DNA from: Empedobacter tilapiae
Lineage (GTDB): Bacteria > Bacteroidota > Bacteroidia > Flavobacteriales > Weeksellaceae
Assembly (NCBI RefSeq): GCF_004785645.1
Contig: NZ_SRPE01000002.1
Location: 124,001-188,000, forward strand
Direction: 5' to 3'
Length of the DNA stretch: 64,000 nucleotides
Both the position numbers and the translations under genes were made by a program. The notes under the pieces are model-generated. The model did not search any database. It was not told the origin of the DNA and saw only the letters and a list, made by a program, of their open reading frames with translations. Below, one piece after another: positions 1 through 8,848 of this stretch. Numbering within the stretch: position 1 is the stretch's first letter; every line of letters starts with the position of its first letter.

Positions 1-645
1 GAAGCGGCTGATGATATTTGTTATTCGATTATCGATGTTGAAGATTCGCAACGTTTAGGAATTATTGATCACGATAAATGCCGAAAATTATTCTTGAATT
101 TAGTTGAATCTTTAGATCCATCTCAAATTGATAAAACAAAAAATACATTGAAATCGATTTCAGATAAAAATGATAGAATTGCTTACTTACGTGCAAAATC
201 AATTAATTTGTTGACTCAAAAATCGGTTGAGGTTTATCAAAATAATTTTGATCAGATTGTAAAAGGAGAATTTAAAACAGCTTTATTAGATGTTATTAAA
301 AATGAAACAGAACAAGTAACAAAAAAAGTTTTGGACGAAATTCAACGTTTCTCGATTGAAAATATTTACAATCATCGTTCTGTTCTCGAAATTGAAAATG
401 CAGGTTATAATGTAATGTCTGAATTACTTTCGCAATTTATTCCTCCAATTTTAAAAGATGAAAAAGAACGTAAAACGTTTGAGAAAAAAGCCTTGCGTTT
501 AGTTCCTGCTCAGTTTTTGTACGAAAAAGGAACTAAGTATCAAAAGGTAATGGGGATTTTGGATTATGTTTCGGGAATGACTGATAATTATGCAACTGAA
601 TTGTATCGTCGTATCAAAGGAATTGAAATTGGAATGACAATTTAA
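1..645 (+). CDS. dgt: dGTP triphosphohydrolase, C-terminal part (5' truncated by window edge)
   Basis: The reading frame is open from base 1 and the first residues read EAADDICYSIIDVEDSQRLG, which matches the segment after the HD-domain core of bacterial dGTPases. The protein hydrolyses dGTP (or other dNTPs) to the nucleoside and triphosphate and acts in the cytosol in nucleotide pool control. Only about 214 C-terminal residues are in the window, so the HD metal ligands cannot be checked. An internal ATG at 94 is not the start, because the conserved residues lie before it. No terminator hairpin with a T-run follows; instead two REP-like units lie just downstream. Family assignment rests on the short conserved stretch and on the overall helical, charged C-terminus. 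Confidence 0.85.
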   Translation, partial: EAADDICYSIIDVEDSQRLGIIDHDKCRKLFLNLVESLDPSQIDKTKNTLKSISDKNDRIAYLRAKSINLLTQKSVEVYQNNFDQIVKGEFKTALLDVIKNETEQVTKKVLDEIQRFSIENIYNHRSVLEIENAGYNVMSELLSQFIPPILKDEKERKTFEKKALRLVPAQFLYEKGTKYQKVMGILDYVSGMTDNYATELYRRIKGIEIGMTI

Positions 646-675
646 GTTAGAAATTCGAGGAGAGAATTCCAGAGC

Positions 676-748
676 TTGTCATGCTGAACTCGTTCCAGCA
701 TCTCATAACAATGAACGTATTTGTCATTCTGAGCTTGTCGAAGAATCT
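676..748 (+). repeat. two REP-like palindromic units
   Basis: Unit 1 (676-704) has the arms ATGCTG and CAGCAT around AACTCGTTC. Unit 2 (721-748) has the arms ATTCT and AGAAT around GAGCTTGTCGA. Both begin with GTCAT and resemble the short intergenic repeats (GTCATgCTGAAC.. and GTCATTCTGAGC..) common in flavobacterial genomes. They fill most of the gap between dgt and the GNAT gene. No RAYT transposase is in this window. A related decayed copy lies at 17319-17351 in the other orientation. Confidence 0.6.
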
Positions 749-777
749 ATAAGTAGAAAAAATAACATCATACAATA

Positions 778-1230
778 ATGAAAAATGTAATAATACGAGA
801 GGCAAAAAAAGAAGACTGTCCTCGAATTTTGGAATTAATTAGAGAATTAGCTTTGTACGAAAAAGCACCAGACGAAGTAACAGTAACCTTAGAAGAAATG
901 GAAGAATGTGGATTTGGAGATAAACCAGTTTGGGGTTCTTTGGTCGCAGAAGTGGATGGAAATGTAGAAGGAATTGCGTTGCATTACGATCGTTATTCAA
1001 CTTGGAAAGGACGCAGATTATATTTGGAAGATTTAATCGTAACCGAAAAAATGCGCGGTTCTGGAATTGGTAAATTATTATTGGATGAATTAATTGTTTA
1101 CGGAAAAGCGAATAATTACCATGGAATGGTTTGGCAAGTTTTGGATTGGAATGAACCTGCAATTAATTTCTACAAAAAATATAACGCTGATTTTGATCCA
1201 GAATGGATTAATGTTTCAGTGAATTTTTAA
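778..1230 (+). CDS. GNAT family N-acetyltransferase (SSAT-like)
   Basis: 150 residues forming a single GNAT domain. The N-terminal IIREAKKEDCPRILELI is the usual first strand and helix, and LEDLIVTEKMRGSGIGKLLL (about residues 82-101) carries the R-x-x-G-x-G acetyl-CoA loop. WQVLDWNEPAINFYKKYNAD near the C-terminus has the NxxAxxFY pattern of spermidine/spermine and thialysine acetyltransferases, so a polyamine or amino-acid amine substrate is likely but not shown. It has no signal peptide and acts in the cytosol. The gene stands alone between the REP-like repeats and a secreted-protein gene. The ATG at 778 starts the domain directly. Confidence 0.85.
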   Translation: MKNVIIREAKKEDCPRILELIRELALYEKAPDEVTVTLEEMEECGFGDKPVWGSLVAEVDGNVEGIALHYDRYSTWKGRRLYLEDLIVTEKMRGSGIGKLLLDELIVYGKANNYHGMVWQVLDWNEPAINFYKKYNADFDPEWINVSVNF

Positions 1231-1272
1231 AACTTTTAGATTTATATATTTTGTATTATTGCAAAAATTAAT

Positions 1273-1983
1273 ATGAATATGAAAAACTTATTTTTGACTT
1301 TATGTCTGTGCTTTTCGGCGAGTTTATTTGCCCAAGAAATTAATTTCTCTACTATAAAAAATGGAGAAATGATTTTGAAGAATAATCAGAAAATTAAATT
1401 TAGTTCTTTAGAAGAAGAAGGAGATAAAATCTATTTTTTTAATTTAAGTAGTCAACAACGAGAGCATTTATATAAAAGTTCAATCTTATCAATTGATGGA
1501 ATTGCTTTGACAGATAAATATGATTTAAAAGAAAACAATTTAACTAAAGTGTCTAAGCAGGTTTATCAGCTTGAATATATTAATAGTAGAAATGTTTTAT
1601 TAGATGGAAAAAAATTATCTAAAGGAGAGTTAATTAATATTCTTGAATCTGATAATAAAGCACTACAACAATATAAAAATGGAGTGACACAAAAAAATAT
1701 TGGAACCATTTTAATAGGTGTTGGGGCTGGATTATTTGTAGGAAATGGAATTGCAAATGTAAGTAGTGCTAACTCAGGAGAAGAAAGAAATAATACTTCA
1801 ATTTTATTTTTTATAGGAGGAGGATTGGCAGCTTCTGGTATTGTTTTGAAAATTATAGGAGCTAATTCGGTTAAAAACTCTATTTCAACTTATAACAAGC
1901 AAAATTTAGCTTATAATAAATCAAATCTAGATTTTAAATTTTTAGTTTCTAATAATGGAGCTGGATTAAGATTAAATTTTTAA
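1273..1983 (+). CDS. secreted or envelope protein of unknown function
   Basis: 236 residues that I do not recognise. A signal peptide is clear: a basic start, a hydrophobic stretch and a cut after SLFAQ (about residue 21). The mature part has a small beta-rich N-terminal region, then two glycine-rich hydrophobic segments, NIGTILIGVGAGLFVGNGIA (about 138-157) and FFIGGGLAASGIVLKIIG (about 176-193), separated by a polar loop. This two-hairpin layout is common in Bacteroidota envelope proteins annotated only as hypothetical. Start is ATG at 1273 or the in-frame ATG at 1279. The gene ends just before a two-way terminator shared with the convergent methyltransferase gene. Confidence 0.7.
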   Translation: MNMKNLFLTLCLCFSASLFAQEINFSTIKNGEMILKNNQKIKFSSLEEEGDKIYFFNLSSQQREHLYKSSILSIDGIALTDKYDLKENNLTKVSKQVYQLEYINSRNVLLDGKKLSKGELINILESDNKALQQYKNGVTQKNIGTILIGVGAGLFVGNGIANVSSANSGEERNNTSILFFIGGGLAASGIVLKIIGANSVKNSISTYNKQNLAYNKSNLDFKFLVSNNGAGLRLNF

Positions 1984-1987
1984 TAAC

Positions 1988-2023
1988 AAAAAACTCCAAC
2001 TTGATGAAAAGTTGGAGTTTTTT
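1988..2023. terminator. bidirectional intrinsic terminator
   Basis: A 13-bp stem (AAAAAACTCCAAC at 1988-2000 with its complement at 2011-2023) ends in T-runs on both strands. It sits between the convergent ends of the secreted-protein gene and the methyltransferase gene, and can serve both. Confidence 0.85.
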
Positions 2024-2043
2024 GTTTTGTTTATTGCTTACCG

Positions 2044-2574
2044 CTATTTCATAAATCCTTCATACCATTTCCATAAAATAATACCTGTACAAACAGAAAC
2101 ATTTAACGAATGTTTTGTTCCAGATTGTGGAATTTCGATACACGTATCACATTGATCAATGATTGATTGTTGTACACCATCAACCTCATTTCCCATCACA
2201 ATTGCATATTTCTGAGATTGGTCAACTTCAAATTCATTCAACAAAACAGAACCTTCGGTTTGTTCAATCGTTACAATTTGATAACCATCTTCTTTTAGTT
2301 TTGCAACCAATTCATTCGAATCTTTTACATATTCCCAATCAACAGAATTTTCTGCACCAATTGCAGTTTTATGAATTTCTTTATGAGGCGGAGTTGCTGT
2401 AATTCCGCACAAATAAATTTTATCAATTAAAAAAGCATCAGAAGTTCTAAAAACTGCACCAACATTGTGCATACTTCTCACATTATCTAACACCACAACA
2501 ATCGGATGTTTTTCAATAGCTTTATATTCTTCCGCAGAAACGCGACCTAATTCGTCTAATTTTAGTTTTCTCAT
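2044..2574 (-). CDS. SPOUT (TrmH/SpoU family) RNA 2'-O-methyltransferase
   Basis: 176 residues. The SPOUT motifs are all visible: VVLDNVRSMHNVGAVFRTSD (motif 1, with the N and R that position the ribose), YAIVMGNEVDGV (motif 2) and CIEIPQSGTKHSLNVSVCTG (motif 3), which together make the knotted SAM site. It transfers methyl from SAM to a ribose 2'-OH in tRNA or rRNA; which RNA cannot be told from sequence. It lacks the N-terminal RNA-binding domain of RlmB, so it is a minimal TrmH/TrmL-size enzyme. ATG at 2574 is preferred over the GTG at 2577. It is divergent from mutS with only about 45 bp between the starts. Confidence 0.88.
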   Translation of the reverse strand: MRKLKLDELGRVSAEEYKAIEKHPIVVVLDNVRSMHNVGAVFRTSDAFLIDKIYLCGITATPPHKEIHKTAIGAENSVDWEYVKDSNELVAKLKEDGYQIVTIEQTEGSVLLNEFEVDQSQKYAIVMGNEVDGVQQSIIDQCDTCIEIPQSGTKHSLNVSVCTGIILWKWYEGFMK

Positions 2575-2618
2575 CACTTCGTTTTTAACTAACTTAGCTG
2601 TTCAAAATTTATAATAAT

Positions 2619-5210
2619 TTGACAAAAGTAGTAAAGAATAAGGAAACTCCTCTAATGAAACAATATAACACGATCAAGGCGAAATATCCTGATGCGATGT
2701 TGTTGTTCCGTGTGGGAGATTTTTACGAAACATTTGGAGAAGATGCTGTGCGAGCTTCTCGCATTTTAGATATAGTTTTAACGAAACGCGCCAATGGCTC
2801 TGATAATAGTGCTTTGGCAGGTTTTCCTCATCATAGTTTGAATACTTATTTACCGAAATTGGTGAAAGCTGGTTTGCGTGTTGCAATTTGTGATCAGCTC
2901 GAAGATCCAAAAATGGTAAAAGGTATCGTAAAACGTGGTGTTACAGAATTAGTAACGCCTGGTGTTGCGTTGCAAGATGAGGTTTTATCGTCAAAATCGA
3001 ACAACTTTTTGATGGCTGTTCATCAAGGTGATAAAACTTTTGGAATTGCGTTGTTAGATGTTTCGACGGGAGAATTTTTAGTTTCTGAAGGACAAGAAGA
3101 TCAAGTGGCGAAGATTATTCAATCGTTTCGACCAAGTGAAGTGATTTATCAAAAACGTGTCAAATACAATTTTTCTGACGTAAAAAGTAAATTTTTGTTG
3201 GATGATTGGGCTTTTCAATATGATTTTGCAATTGATAAATTAACCAATCTTTTCAAAACTAAGAATCTTAAAGGTTTTGGAATCGAAGATTTAAAAGATG
3301 GAATTATTTCTGCTGGTGCTATTTTAGCTTACTTGGACGATACGCATCATTTCGAAATTCAGCACTTAACATCTATTCAGCGTCTTAATCAAGATAGTTT
3401 TGTGTGGATGGATCCATTCACGATTCGTAATCTAGAATTGGTTTATTCTCCACATCCAAAAGGTGTTACGTTATTAAATGTTTTAGATGATACCAAAACT
3501 CCGATGGGTGCTCGTTTGCTGAATCGTTGGATGGTAATGGTGTTGAAAGATTTGAAATCAATTCAACGTCGTCAAAATATTGTTGAATATTTCCACAAAT
3601 TTGGAGATTTACGTTACGATCTACGCGAAAAATTAGGACAATTAACCGATTTAGAACGTTTAGCTGGAAAAGTTTCGACAGGTAAAATTACACCTCGTCA
3701 ATTACAACAATTAGCACAAAGTTTGAAAATTTCGGAAGAAATAAAAGAAGTTGCTGAACAATCAAATATCAAAGAAGTTTCGGATTTATTTACGCGAATA
3801 GAACCGATTGACGATTTAACGCAAAAGATTTTTGATACACTTTCTGATGAGCCACCTCATCAAATTGTAAAAGGAAATGTGATTAGAGAAGGCGTTTCGG
3901 AAGAATTGGATCGATTAAGAAAAATTCAGTTTTCTGGAAAAGATTATTTGGATCAAATGTGTCAACGCGAAACAGAGCGAACTGGAATTTCGTCCTTGAA
4001 AATTGCATTCAATAATGTGTTTGGTTATTATATTGAAGTTCGAAATACGCACAAAGATAAAGTGCCAGAAGAATGGATTCGTAAGCAAACTTTGGTGAAT
4101 GCAGAACGTTATATTACCGAAGAATTAAAAGAATACGAAACACAAATTCTTGGCGCAGAAGAAAAAATTCTTGCTATAGAAAATCAATTATTTATTGAAT
4201 TATTACAAGAAATTATCACCAAACTTTTACCTATTCAACAAACGGCAAAAGCAATTGCATTTTTGGATGTTTTGTCAACTTTTGCAGAAATAGCTGAGAA
4301 AAATAATTACACTAAACCTTCTCTTAATGATGGTTTTGAGTTAAATATAAAAGAAGGTCGCCATGCTGTAATTGAACAACAATTACCAATTGGCGAACAA
4401 TATGTGTCGAATAATGTTGAGTTAAATTCGGATCATCAACAAATTATTATGATTACTGGACCAAATATGTCTGGTAAATCAGCACTTTTACGTCAAACTG
4501 CCTTAATTGTTTTGATGGCTCAAATGGGAAGTTTTGTTCCAGCACAAGTTGCAGATTTAGGAATTATTGATAAAGTTTTTACACGAGTTGGTGCTTCAGA
4601 TAATATTTCGTCAGGCGAATCAACATTTATGGTCGAAATGAATGAGACAGCAAGTATTCTAAATAACATTTCGGAACGAAGTTTGATTTTGTTGGATGAA
4701 ATTGGTAGAGGTACTTCAACTTATGATGGAATTTCAATCGCATGGGCAATTGCAGAATTTCTACATCAAAGTGCCTTGAAACCAAAAACATTGTTTGCTA
4801 CACATTATCATGAATTGAATGAAATGTCAAAATCGATGGAACGTATCAAAAATTTTAATGTAAGTATTAAAGAAACAAAAGATACAATATTATTTTTGAG
4901 AAAATTAGTTCAAGGAGGAAGTGAGCACAGTTTTGGTATACATGTTGCTAAAATGGCTGGGATGCCAAAGCGAGTGGTGGACAGGGCGAATGATGTGTTA
5001 AAGGTCTTGGAAGCAACGAAAACAGATGAAGGAATCTCGAATAAAACGGAGAAAATAACGCAAGATAATATGCAATTAAGTTTCTTTCAGTTAGATGATC
5101 CAATTTTAGAATCGATTCGAAAAGAAATTATGAACACAGATATTAATACTTTAACACCTGTTGAAGCATTGATGAAATTGAATGAAATCAAAAAGAAACT
5201 CGGTAAATAA
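2619..5210 (+). CDS. mutS: DNA mismatch repair protein MutS
   Basis: 863 residues, normal family length. The N-terminal mismatch-binding motif FRVGDFYETFGEDA (Phe-x-Glu clamp) is at about residues 30-43. The clamp and lever domains follow, then the ATPase: Walker A GPNMSGKS (about 614-621), the signature around SGESTFMVEMNE, Walker B LILLDEIGRGTSTYDG and the ATHYHEL switch. The protein recognises mismatches and recruits MutL. The start is TTG at 2619, since the conserved ETPLMKQY block begins about ten residues later and the next ATG (2655) would cut into it. The M48 protease gene follows after 10 bp, probably on the same transcript. Confidence 0.97.
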   Translation: MTKVVKNKETPLMKQYNTIKAKYPDAMLLFRVGDFYETFGEDAVRASRILDIVLTKRANGSDNSALAGFPHHSLNTYLPKLVKAGLRVAICDQLEDPKMVKGIVKRGVTELVTPGVALQDEVLSSKSNNFLMAVHQGDKTFGIALLDVSTGEFLVSEGQEDQVAKIIQSFRPSEVIYQKRVKYNFSDVKSKFLLDDWAFQYDFAIDKLTNLFKTKNLKGFGIEDLKDGIISAGAILAYLDDTHHFEIQHLTSIQRLNQDSFVWMDPFTIRNLELVYSPHPKGVTLLNVLDDTKTPMGARLLNRWMVMVLKDLKSIQRRQNIVEYFHKFGDLRYDLREKLGQLTDLERLAGKVSTGKITPRQLQQLAQSLKISEEIKEVAEQSNIKEVSDLFTRIEPIDDLTQKIFDTLSDEPPHQIVKGNVIREGVSEELDRLRKIQFSGKDYLDQMCQRETERTGISSLKIAFNNVFGYYIEVRNTHKDKVPEEWIRKQTLVNAERYITEELKEYETQILGAEEKILAIENQLFIELLQEIITKLLPIQQTAKAIAFLDVLSTFAEIAEKNNYTKPSLNDGFELNIKEGRHAVIEQQLPIGEQYVSNNVELNSDHQQIIMITGPNMSGKSALLRQTALIVLMAQMGSFVPAQVADLGIIDKVFTRVGASDNISSGESTFMVEMNETASILNNISERSLILLDEIGRGTSTYDGISIAWAIAEFLHQSALKPKTLFATHYHELNEMSKSMERIKNFNVSIKETKDTILFLRKLVQGGSEHSFGIHVAKMAGMPKRVVDRANDVLKVLEATKTDEGISNKTEKITQDNMQLSFFQLDDPILESIRKEIMNTDINTLTPVEALMKLNEIKKKLGK

Positions 5211-5220
5211 ACTTAAAAAT

Positions 5221-6024
5221 ATGAAAAAAATAATTTTAACCGCTGCAGGAGCTTTAGTCTTAGCTTCTTGTGCTACAAATCCAGTTACAGGACGTAAATC
5301 GTTGTCATTAGTATCGAACGCAGATTTATTTCCGACAGCTTATAATCAGTATTCTCAAGTTCTTAAACAAGGTAAAGTGATTACTGGTACTGCTGATGCA
5401 AAAATGGTGCAAACAGTAGGGGAACGTCTAAAATATGCCGCTGAAAAATATTATCAAGAAAAAGGAATATCTTCTCAATTACAAGGTTATCAATGGCAAT
5501 TTACGTTGTTGAATGCAAACGAAGTAAATGCGTGGTGTATGCCTGGAGGTAAAGTTGCAGTTTATACAGGTATTTTACCTATAACTAAAGATGCGACAGG
5601 TTTAGCAGTTGTTTTAGGGCACGAAATAGGTCATGCTTTGGCTGGTCACAGTGCGGAGCAAGCTTCTCAACAAATGGCAGCTCAAGGTTTAGGGCAAATC
5701 GTTGGAGGATCGATTGGAAACGCAGAATATGCAAAAGTTTTTGAACAATTGTATCCTGTAGGAGCGCAAGTTGGTTTATTAAATTATTCTCGTAAGATGG
5801 AATTAGATGCTGATGTTACAGGATTATATTTGATGGCAATGGCTGGTTATGATCCATCTCAAGCTATTCCTTTTTGGGAACGAATGGCTGCTAAAAGTGG
5901 CTCAGCAGGTGTTTCAGAATTTTTAAGTACTCACCCTTCGGATGCTACACGTATCATGAAAATAAAAGAGGCTTTACCAACAGCTTTAGCATATTATAAA
6001 GCAAGTCCATATAAAGGAAAATAA
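5221..6024 (+). CDS. M48 family metalloprotease, lipoprotein (LoiP/YggG-like)
   Basis: 267 residues from the ATG at 5221. An upstream in-frame start at 5182 would lie inside mutS and put a charged tail before the signal sequence. The N-terminus is a lipoprotein signal with lipobox LASC (Cys17). The zinc site is HEIGH (H134, E135, H138) and the third ligand is probably E194 in YSRKMELDADVTGL, as in M48 peptidases. The C-terminal STHPSDATRI is also conserved in the family. It probably degrades misfolded envelope proteins from the periplasmic side of a membrane. It follows mutS by 10 bp, which is likely an accident of genome packing and not a functional link. Confidence 0.9.
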   Translation: MKKIILTAAGALVLASCATNPVTGRKSLSLVSNADLFPTAYNQYSQVLKQGKVITGTADAKMVQTVGERLKYAAEKYYQEKGISSQLQGYQWQFTLLNANEVNAWCMPGGKVAVYTGILPITKDATGLAVVLGHEIGHALAGHSAEQASQQMAAQGLGQIVGGSIGNAEYAKVFEQLYPVGAQVGLLNYSRKMELDADVTGLYLMAMAGYDPSQAIPFWERMAAKSGSAGVSEFLSTHPSDATRIMKIKEALPTALAYYKASPYKGK

Positions 6025-6044
6025 TTAATATTTTATTCATTATT

Positions 6045-6087
6045 AAAAAATAACGAGCTGATTTGATAAATCCGCTCGTTTTTTTTA
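6045..6087 (+). terminator. intrinsic terminator after the M48 protease gene
   Basis: The arms AACGAGC (6052-6058) and GCTCGTT (6074-6080) enclose a loop of about 15 nt and are followed by a run of seven or more T. It ends the mutS-protease transcript before acs. Confidence 0.75.
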
Positions 6088-6121
6088 TATTGTGTACTCA
6101 AAACCACAAAATATTTTATAA

Positions 6122-8026
6122 ATGATTAATGATTTTAGAATTCACTCTTTTTCTGAATATAAAAAAGAGTACAAAAAGAGTGTAAAAGATCCTGAAAAAT
6201 TTTGGGATAAGATTGCTGAAAATTTTGTTTGGCAGCAGAAATGGGAAAAACCGCTTGAATATGATTTTGAAAAGGCAGATTTTAAATGGTTTCAAGGAGG
6301 TAAGTTAAATATTACTGAAAATGTTTTAGATCGTCATTTAGAAAAAAATGGAAATAAAACAGCTTTAATTTGGGAACCAAATAACCCTTTAGAAGAAACT
6401 AGAATTATTACTTATCGACAATTACATTCAAAAGTTTGCCAATTTGCAAATGTTTTAAAAAATAATGGAATAGAAAAAGGAGATCGTGTATGTATTTATA
6501 TGCCAATGATACCTGAGTTGGCAATAGCCTTATTAGCTTGTGCAAGAATTGGTGCAGTGCATTCAATTGTTTTTGCAGGATTTTCTTCTTCCGCAATAGC
6601 TTCTCGTATTAATGATTCTCAATGTAAAGTTTTGGTAACTGCAAACGAAGTTTATCGTGGAACAAAGCCTATTAATTTAAAAGCGATTTGTGATGAGGCA
6701 TTAAAAGATTGTCCATCTATTCAGACATGTATAGTTTACCGTCGTGCAATAGAACCAACATCAATGGTAGGAGGAAGAGATAAATTTTGGATGGACGAAA
6801 TGCATAAAGTAGATGATAATTGTCCTGCGGAAATTATGGATGCCGAAGATCCTTTGTTTATCCTGTATACTTCTGGTTCTACGGGAAAACCAAAAGGAAT
6901 GGTGCATACATGTGGTGGATATATGGTAGAAACGGCTTATTCGTTCGATAATATTTTCCAAATGGAACACAATGATATTTATTGGTGTACAGCAGATATC
7001 GGTTGGATTACGGGACATAGTTACATTATTTATGGACCTTTGGCTTGTGGAGCAACTTCGGTAATGTTCGAAGGAATTCCAAGTTTTCCTGATTTTGGAC
7101 GTTTTTGGGAAATTGTCGAAAAATTAAAAGTGACACATTTCTATACAGCTCCAACAGCAATTCGTTCGTTAGCTCGTGAGTCGTTAGACTATGTCGAGAA
7201 GTATGATTTATCAAGTCTTAAAGTTTTAGGATCAGTTGGTGAACCAATTAACGAAGAAGCTTGGCACTGGTTTAATGATTATATTGGAAAAGGAAATTGT
7301 CCAATTGTAGATACATGGTGGCAAACCGAAACAGGTTCGATTTTGATTTCGCCATTAGCAGGAATTACGCCGCTTCGTCCAACGTTTGCAACATTACCAC
7401 TTCCTGGAATTCAGCCAGTTTTAATGGATGAACAAGGAAAAGAAGTAGAAGCAGTAAATGAGAAAGCAGAAGGACGTTTAGCAATTAAATTTCCTTGGCC
7501 ATCTATGGCTCGTACTATTTATGGAGATCATAAACGTTATATAGAAACCTATTTTTCAACATTTCCAGGATATTATTTTACGGGAGATGGAGCGTATCGC
7601 GATGTAATGGAAAATTATAGAATTACAGGGCGTGTAGATGATGTGGTGATTGTTTCTGGACACAATTTAGGAACTGCGCCAATAGAAAATGCAATAAATG
7701 AACACGAAGCTGTAGCAGAAAGTGCAGTTGTTGGTTATCCTCATGATATCAAAGGAAATGCTTTGTATGCTTTCGTGATTTTACAAGATGGAGTACAAGG
7801 TTCACCAGAACTTGAAGCAGAAATAAAAAATGGAGTTTCTAAATTAATTGGAGCAATTGCAAAACCAGATAAAATACAGTTTGTTTCAGGTTTACCAAAA
7901 ACGCGAAGCGGAAAAATTATGCGTCGTATTTTGAGAAAAATTGCAAGTGACGAAACTGATTTTGGCGATACATCAACATTATTAGATCCAGATATTGTAA
8001 CTGTTATTCAGAAAGGAAAAGTTTAA
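6122..8026 (+). CDS. acs: acetyl-coenzyme A synthetase
   Basis: 634 residues. It makes acetyl-CoA from acetate, ATP and CoA through acetyl-AMP in the cytosol. Visible motifs are the phosphate loop YTSGSTGKPKGMVHT (about residues 249-263), the acetate-pocket region DTWWQTETGS, the hinge block TGDGAYRD and ITGRVDDVVIVSGHNLGT, and PKTRSGKIMRRILRK near the C-terminus, whose Lys is the catalytic and regulatory acetylation site. The tryptophan in WWQTETG is the residue that restricts Acs to short acids. A strong terminator lies on each side, so the gene is monocistronic. Confidence 0.96.
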   Translation: MINDFRIHSFSEYKKEYKKSVKDPEKFWDKIAENFVWQQKWEKPLEYDFEKADFKWFQGGKLNITENVLDRHLEKNGNKTALIWEPNNPLEETRIITYRQLHSKVCQFANVLKNNGIEKGDRVCIYMPMIPELAIALLACARIGAVHSIVFAGFSSSAIASRINDSQCKVLVTANEVYRGTKPINLKAICDEALKDCPSIQTCIVYRRAIEPTSMVGGRDKFWMDEMHKVDDNCPAEIMDAEDPLFILYTSGSTGKPKGMVHTCGGYMVETAYSFDNIFQMEHNDIYWCTADIGWITGHSYIIYGPLACGATSVMFEGIPSFPDFGRFWEIVEKLKVTHFYTAPTAIRSLARESLDYVEKYDLSSLKVLGSVGEPINEEAWHWFNDYIGKGNCPIVDTWWQTETGSILISPLAGITPLRPTFATLPLPGIQPVLMDEQGKEVEAVNEKAEGRLAIKFPWPSMARTIYGDHKRYIETYFSTFPGYYFTGDGAYRDVMENYRITGRVDDVVIVSGHNLGTAPIENAINEHEAVAESAVVGYPHDIKGNALYAFVILQDGVQGSPELEAEIKNGVSKLIGAIAKPDKIQFVSGLPKTRSGKIMRRILRKIASDETDFGDTSTLLDPDIVTVIQKGKV

Positions 8027-8073
8027 AATATAGTTGAGATTTAGTCTAAGCTTATCAAAATAATTTTCAAAAC

Positions 8074-8105
8074 AAAAAGCATTACCCAAAAAGTAATGCT
8101 TTTTT
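8074..8105 (+). terminator. intrinsic terminator after acs
   Basis: A perfect 12-bp stem (AAAAAGCATTAC at 8074-8085 with 8093-8104) and a 7-nt loop, followed by T residues. Confidence 0.85.
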
Positions 8106-8200
8106 GGTTTGATTATTTTGGATAAATTTTCTCATCTAAATTTCCTTTATATAGCCGAGATTCAATGCATTTTTTGTAATTTTGTAGACTTTTTAAAGGT

Positions 8201-8848
8201 ATGATAAAAATTTCACCAGTTTTAGAATCGTATTTAGATCATCATGTGGATCAAGAACCTGAAATCTTGAGCCGTTTACGTGTTGAAACTTACCAATGTA
8301 CAACGCAGCCACACATGATTTCGGGCGAATATCAAGGTCGTTTGTTAAGCATTTTGTCGAAGATTTTAGCGCCTAAAACTATTTTAGAGTTAGGAACTTT
8401 TACAGGTTACGCAACATTGTGTTTGGCAGAAGGTTTGACTGCTGATGGAAAAATCATTACGATGGATAAAAATGATGAGTTAGAATATCTTTGCAGAAAG
8501 TATTTTGATGAATCAGAATTTGCCTCAAAAATTGATTTCAGAATCAATGATGCGCGCGAAGAATTGAATACAATTGAAAAAGATTCTGTAGATTTAGCTT
8601 TTATTGATGCCGATAAAGAGAGTTATCCTTATTATTTCGAGAAAGTATTGGAACTTCTTCGTCCCGGAGGAGCAATGTTGGTTGACAATGTGTTGTGGTA
8701 CGGAAAAGTGATGATGGAGGAGGAAGATAAGAAAGATCCTTCGACAAAAATCTTGAAAGAATTTAATGAGATGGTAACGAAAGATGAACGTGTCGAATCG
8801 ATCATTTTACCAATTCGTGATGGAATTACATTAATTCGAAAAAAATAA
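8201..8848 (+). CDS. SAM-dependent O-methyltransferase (COMT-like, COG4122)
   Basis: 215 residues. The Rossmann motif I is ILELGTFTGYATLCLAEGL, and the metal- and catechol-binding part of the family is seen in VDLAFIDADKESYPYYFEKV and LRPGGAMLVDNVLWYGKV. The last motif has the D-N pair that with the DAD aspartate binds Mg2+ in catechol-type O-methyltransferases. The physiological acceptor in bacteria is mostly unknown. A TAATTTTG box (8177-8184) just upstream fits a -7 element, although no clear -33 TTG is seen. The stop codon overlaps the ATG of the next gene (TAATG), so the two are translationally coupled. Confidence 0.88.
   Translation: MIKISPVLESYLDHHVDQEPEILSRLRVETYQCTTQPHMISGEYQGRLLSILSKILAPKTILELGTFTGYATLCLAEGLTADGKIITMDKNDELEYLCRKYFDESEFASKIDFRINDAREELNTIEKDSVDLAFIDADKESYPYYFEKVLELLRPGGAMLVDNVLWYGKVMMEEEDKKDPSTKILKEFNEMVTKDERVESIILPIRDGITLIRKK

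Noticed and set aside
5182-5220. Start of the M48 protease inside mutS
   Set aside because: The ATG at 5221 gives a proper lipoprotein signal, whereas the longer version buries it behind a basic tail.
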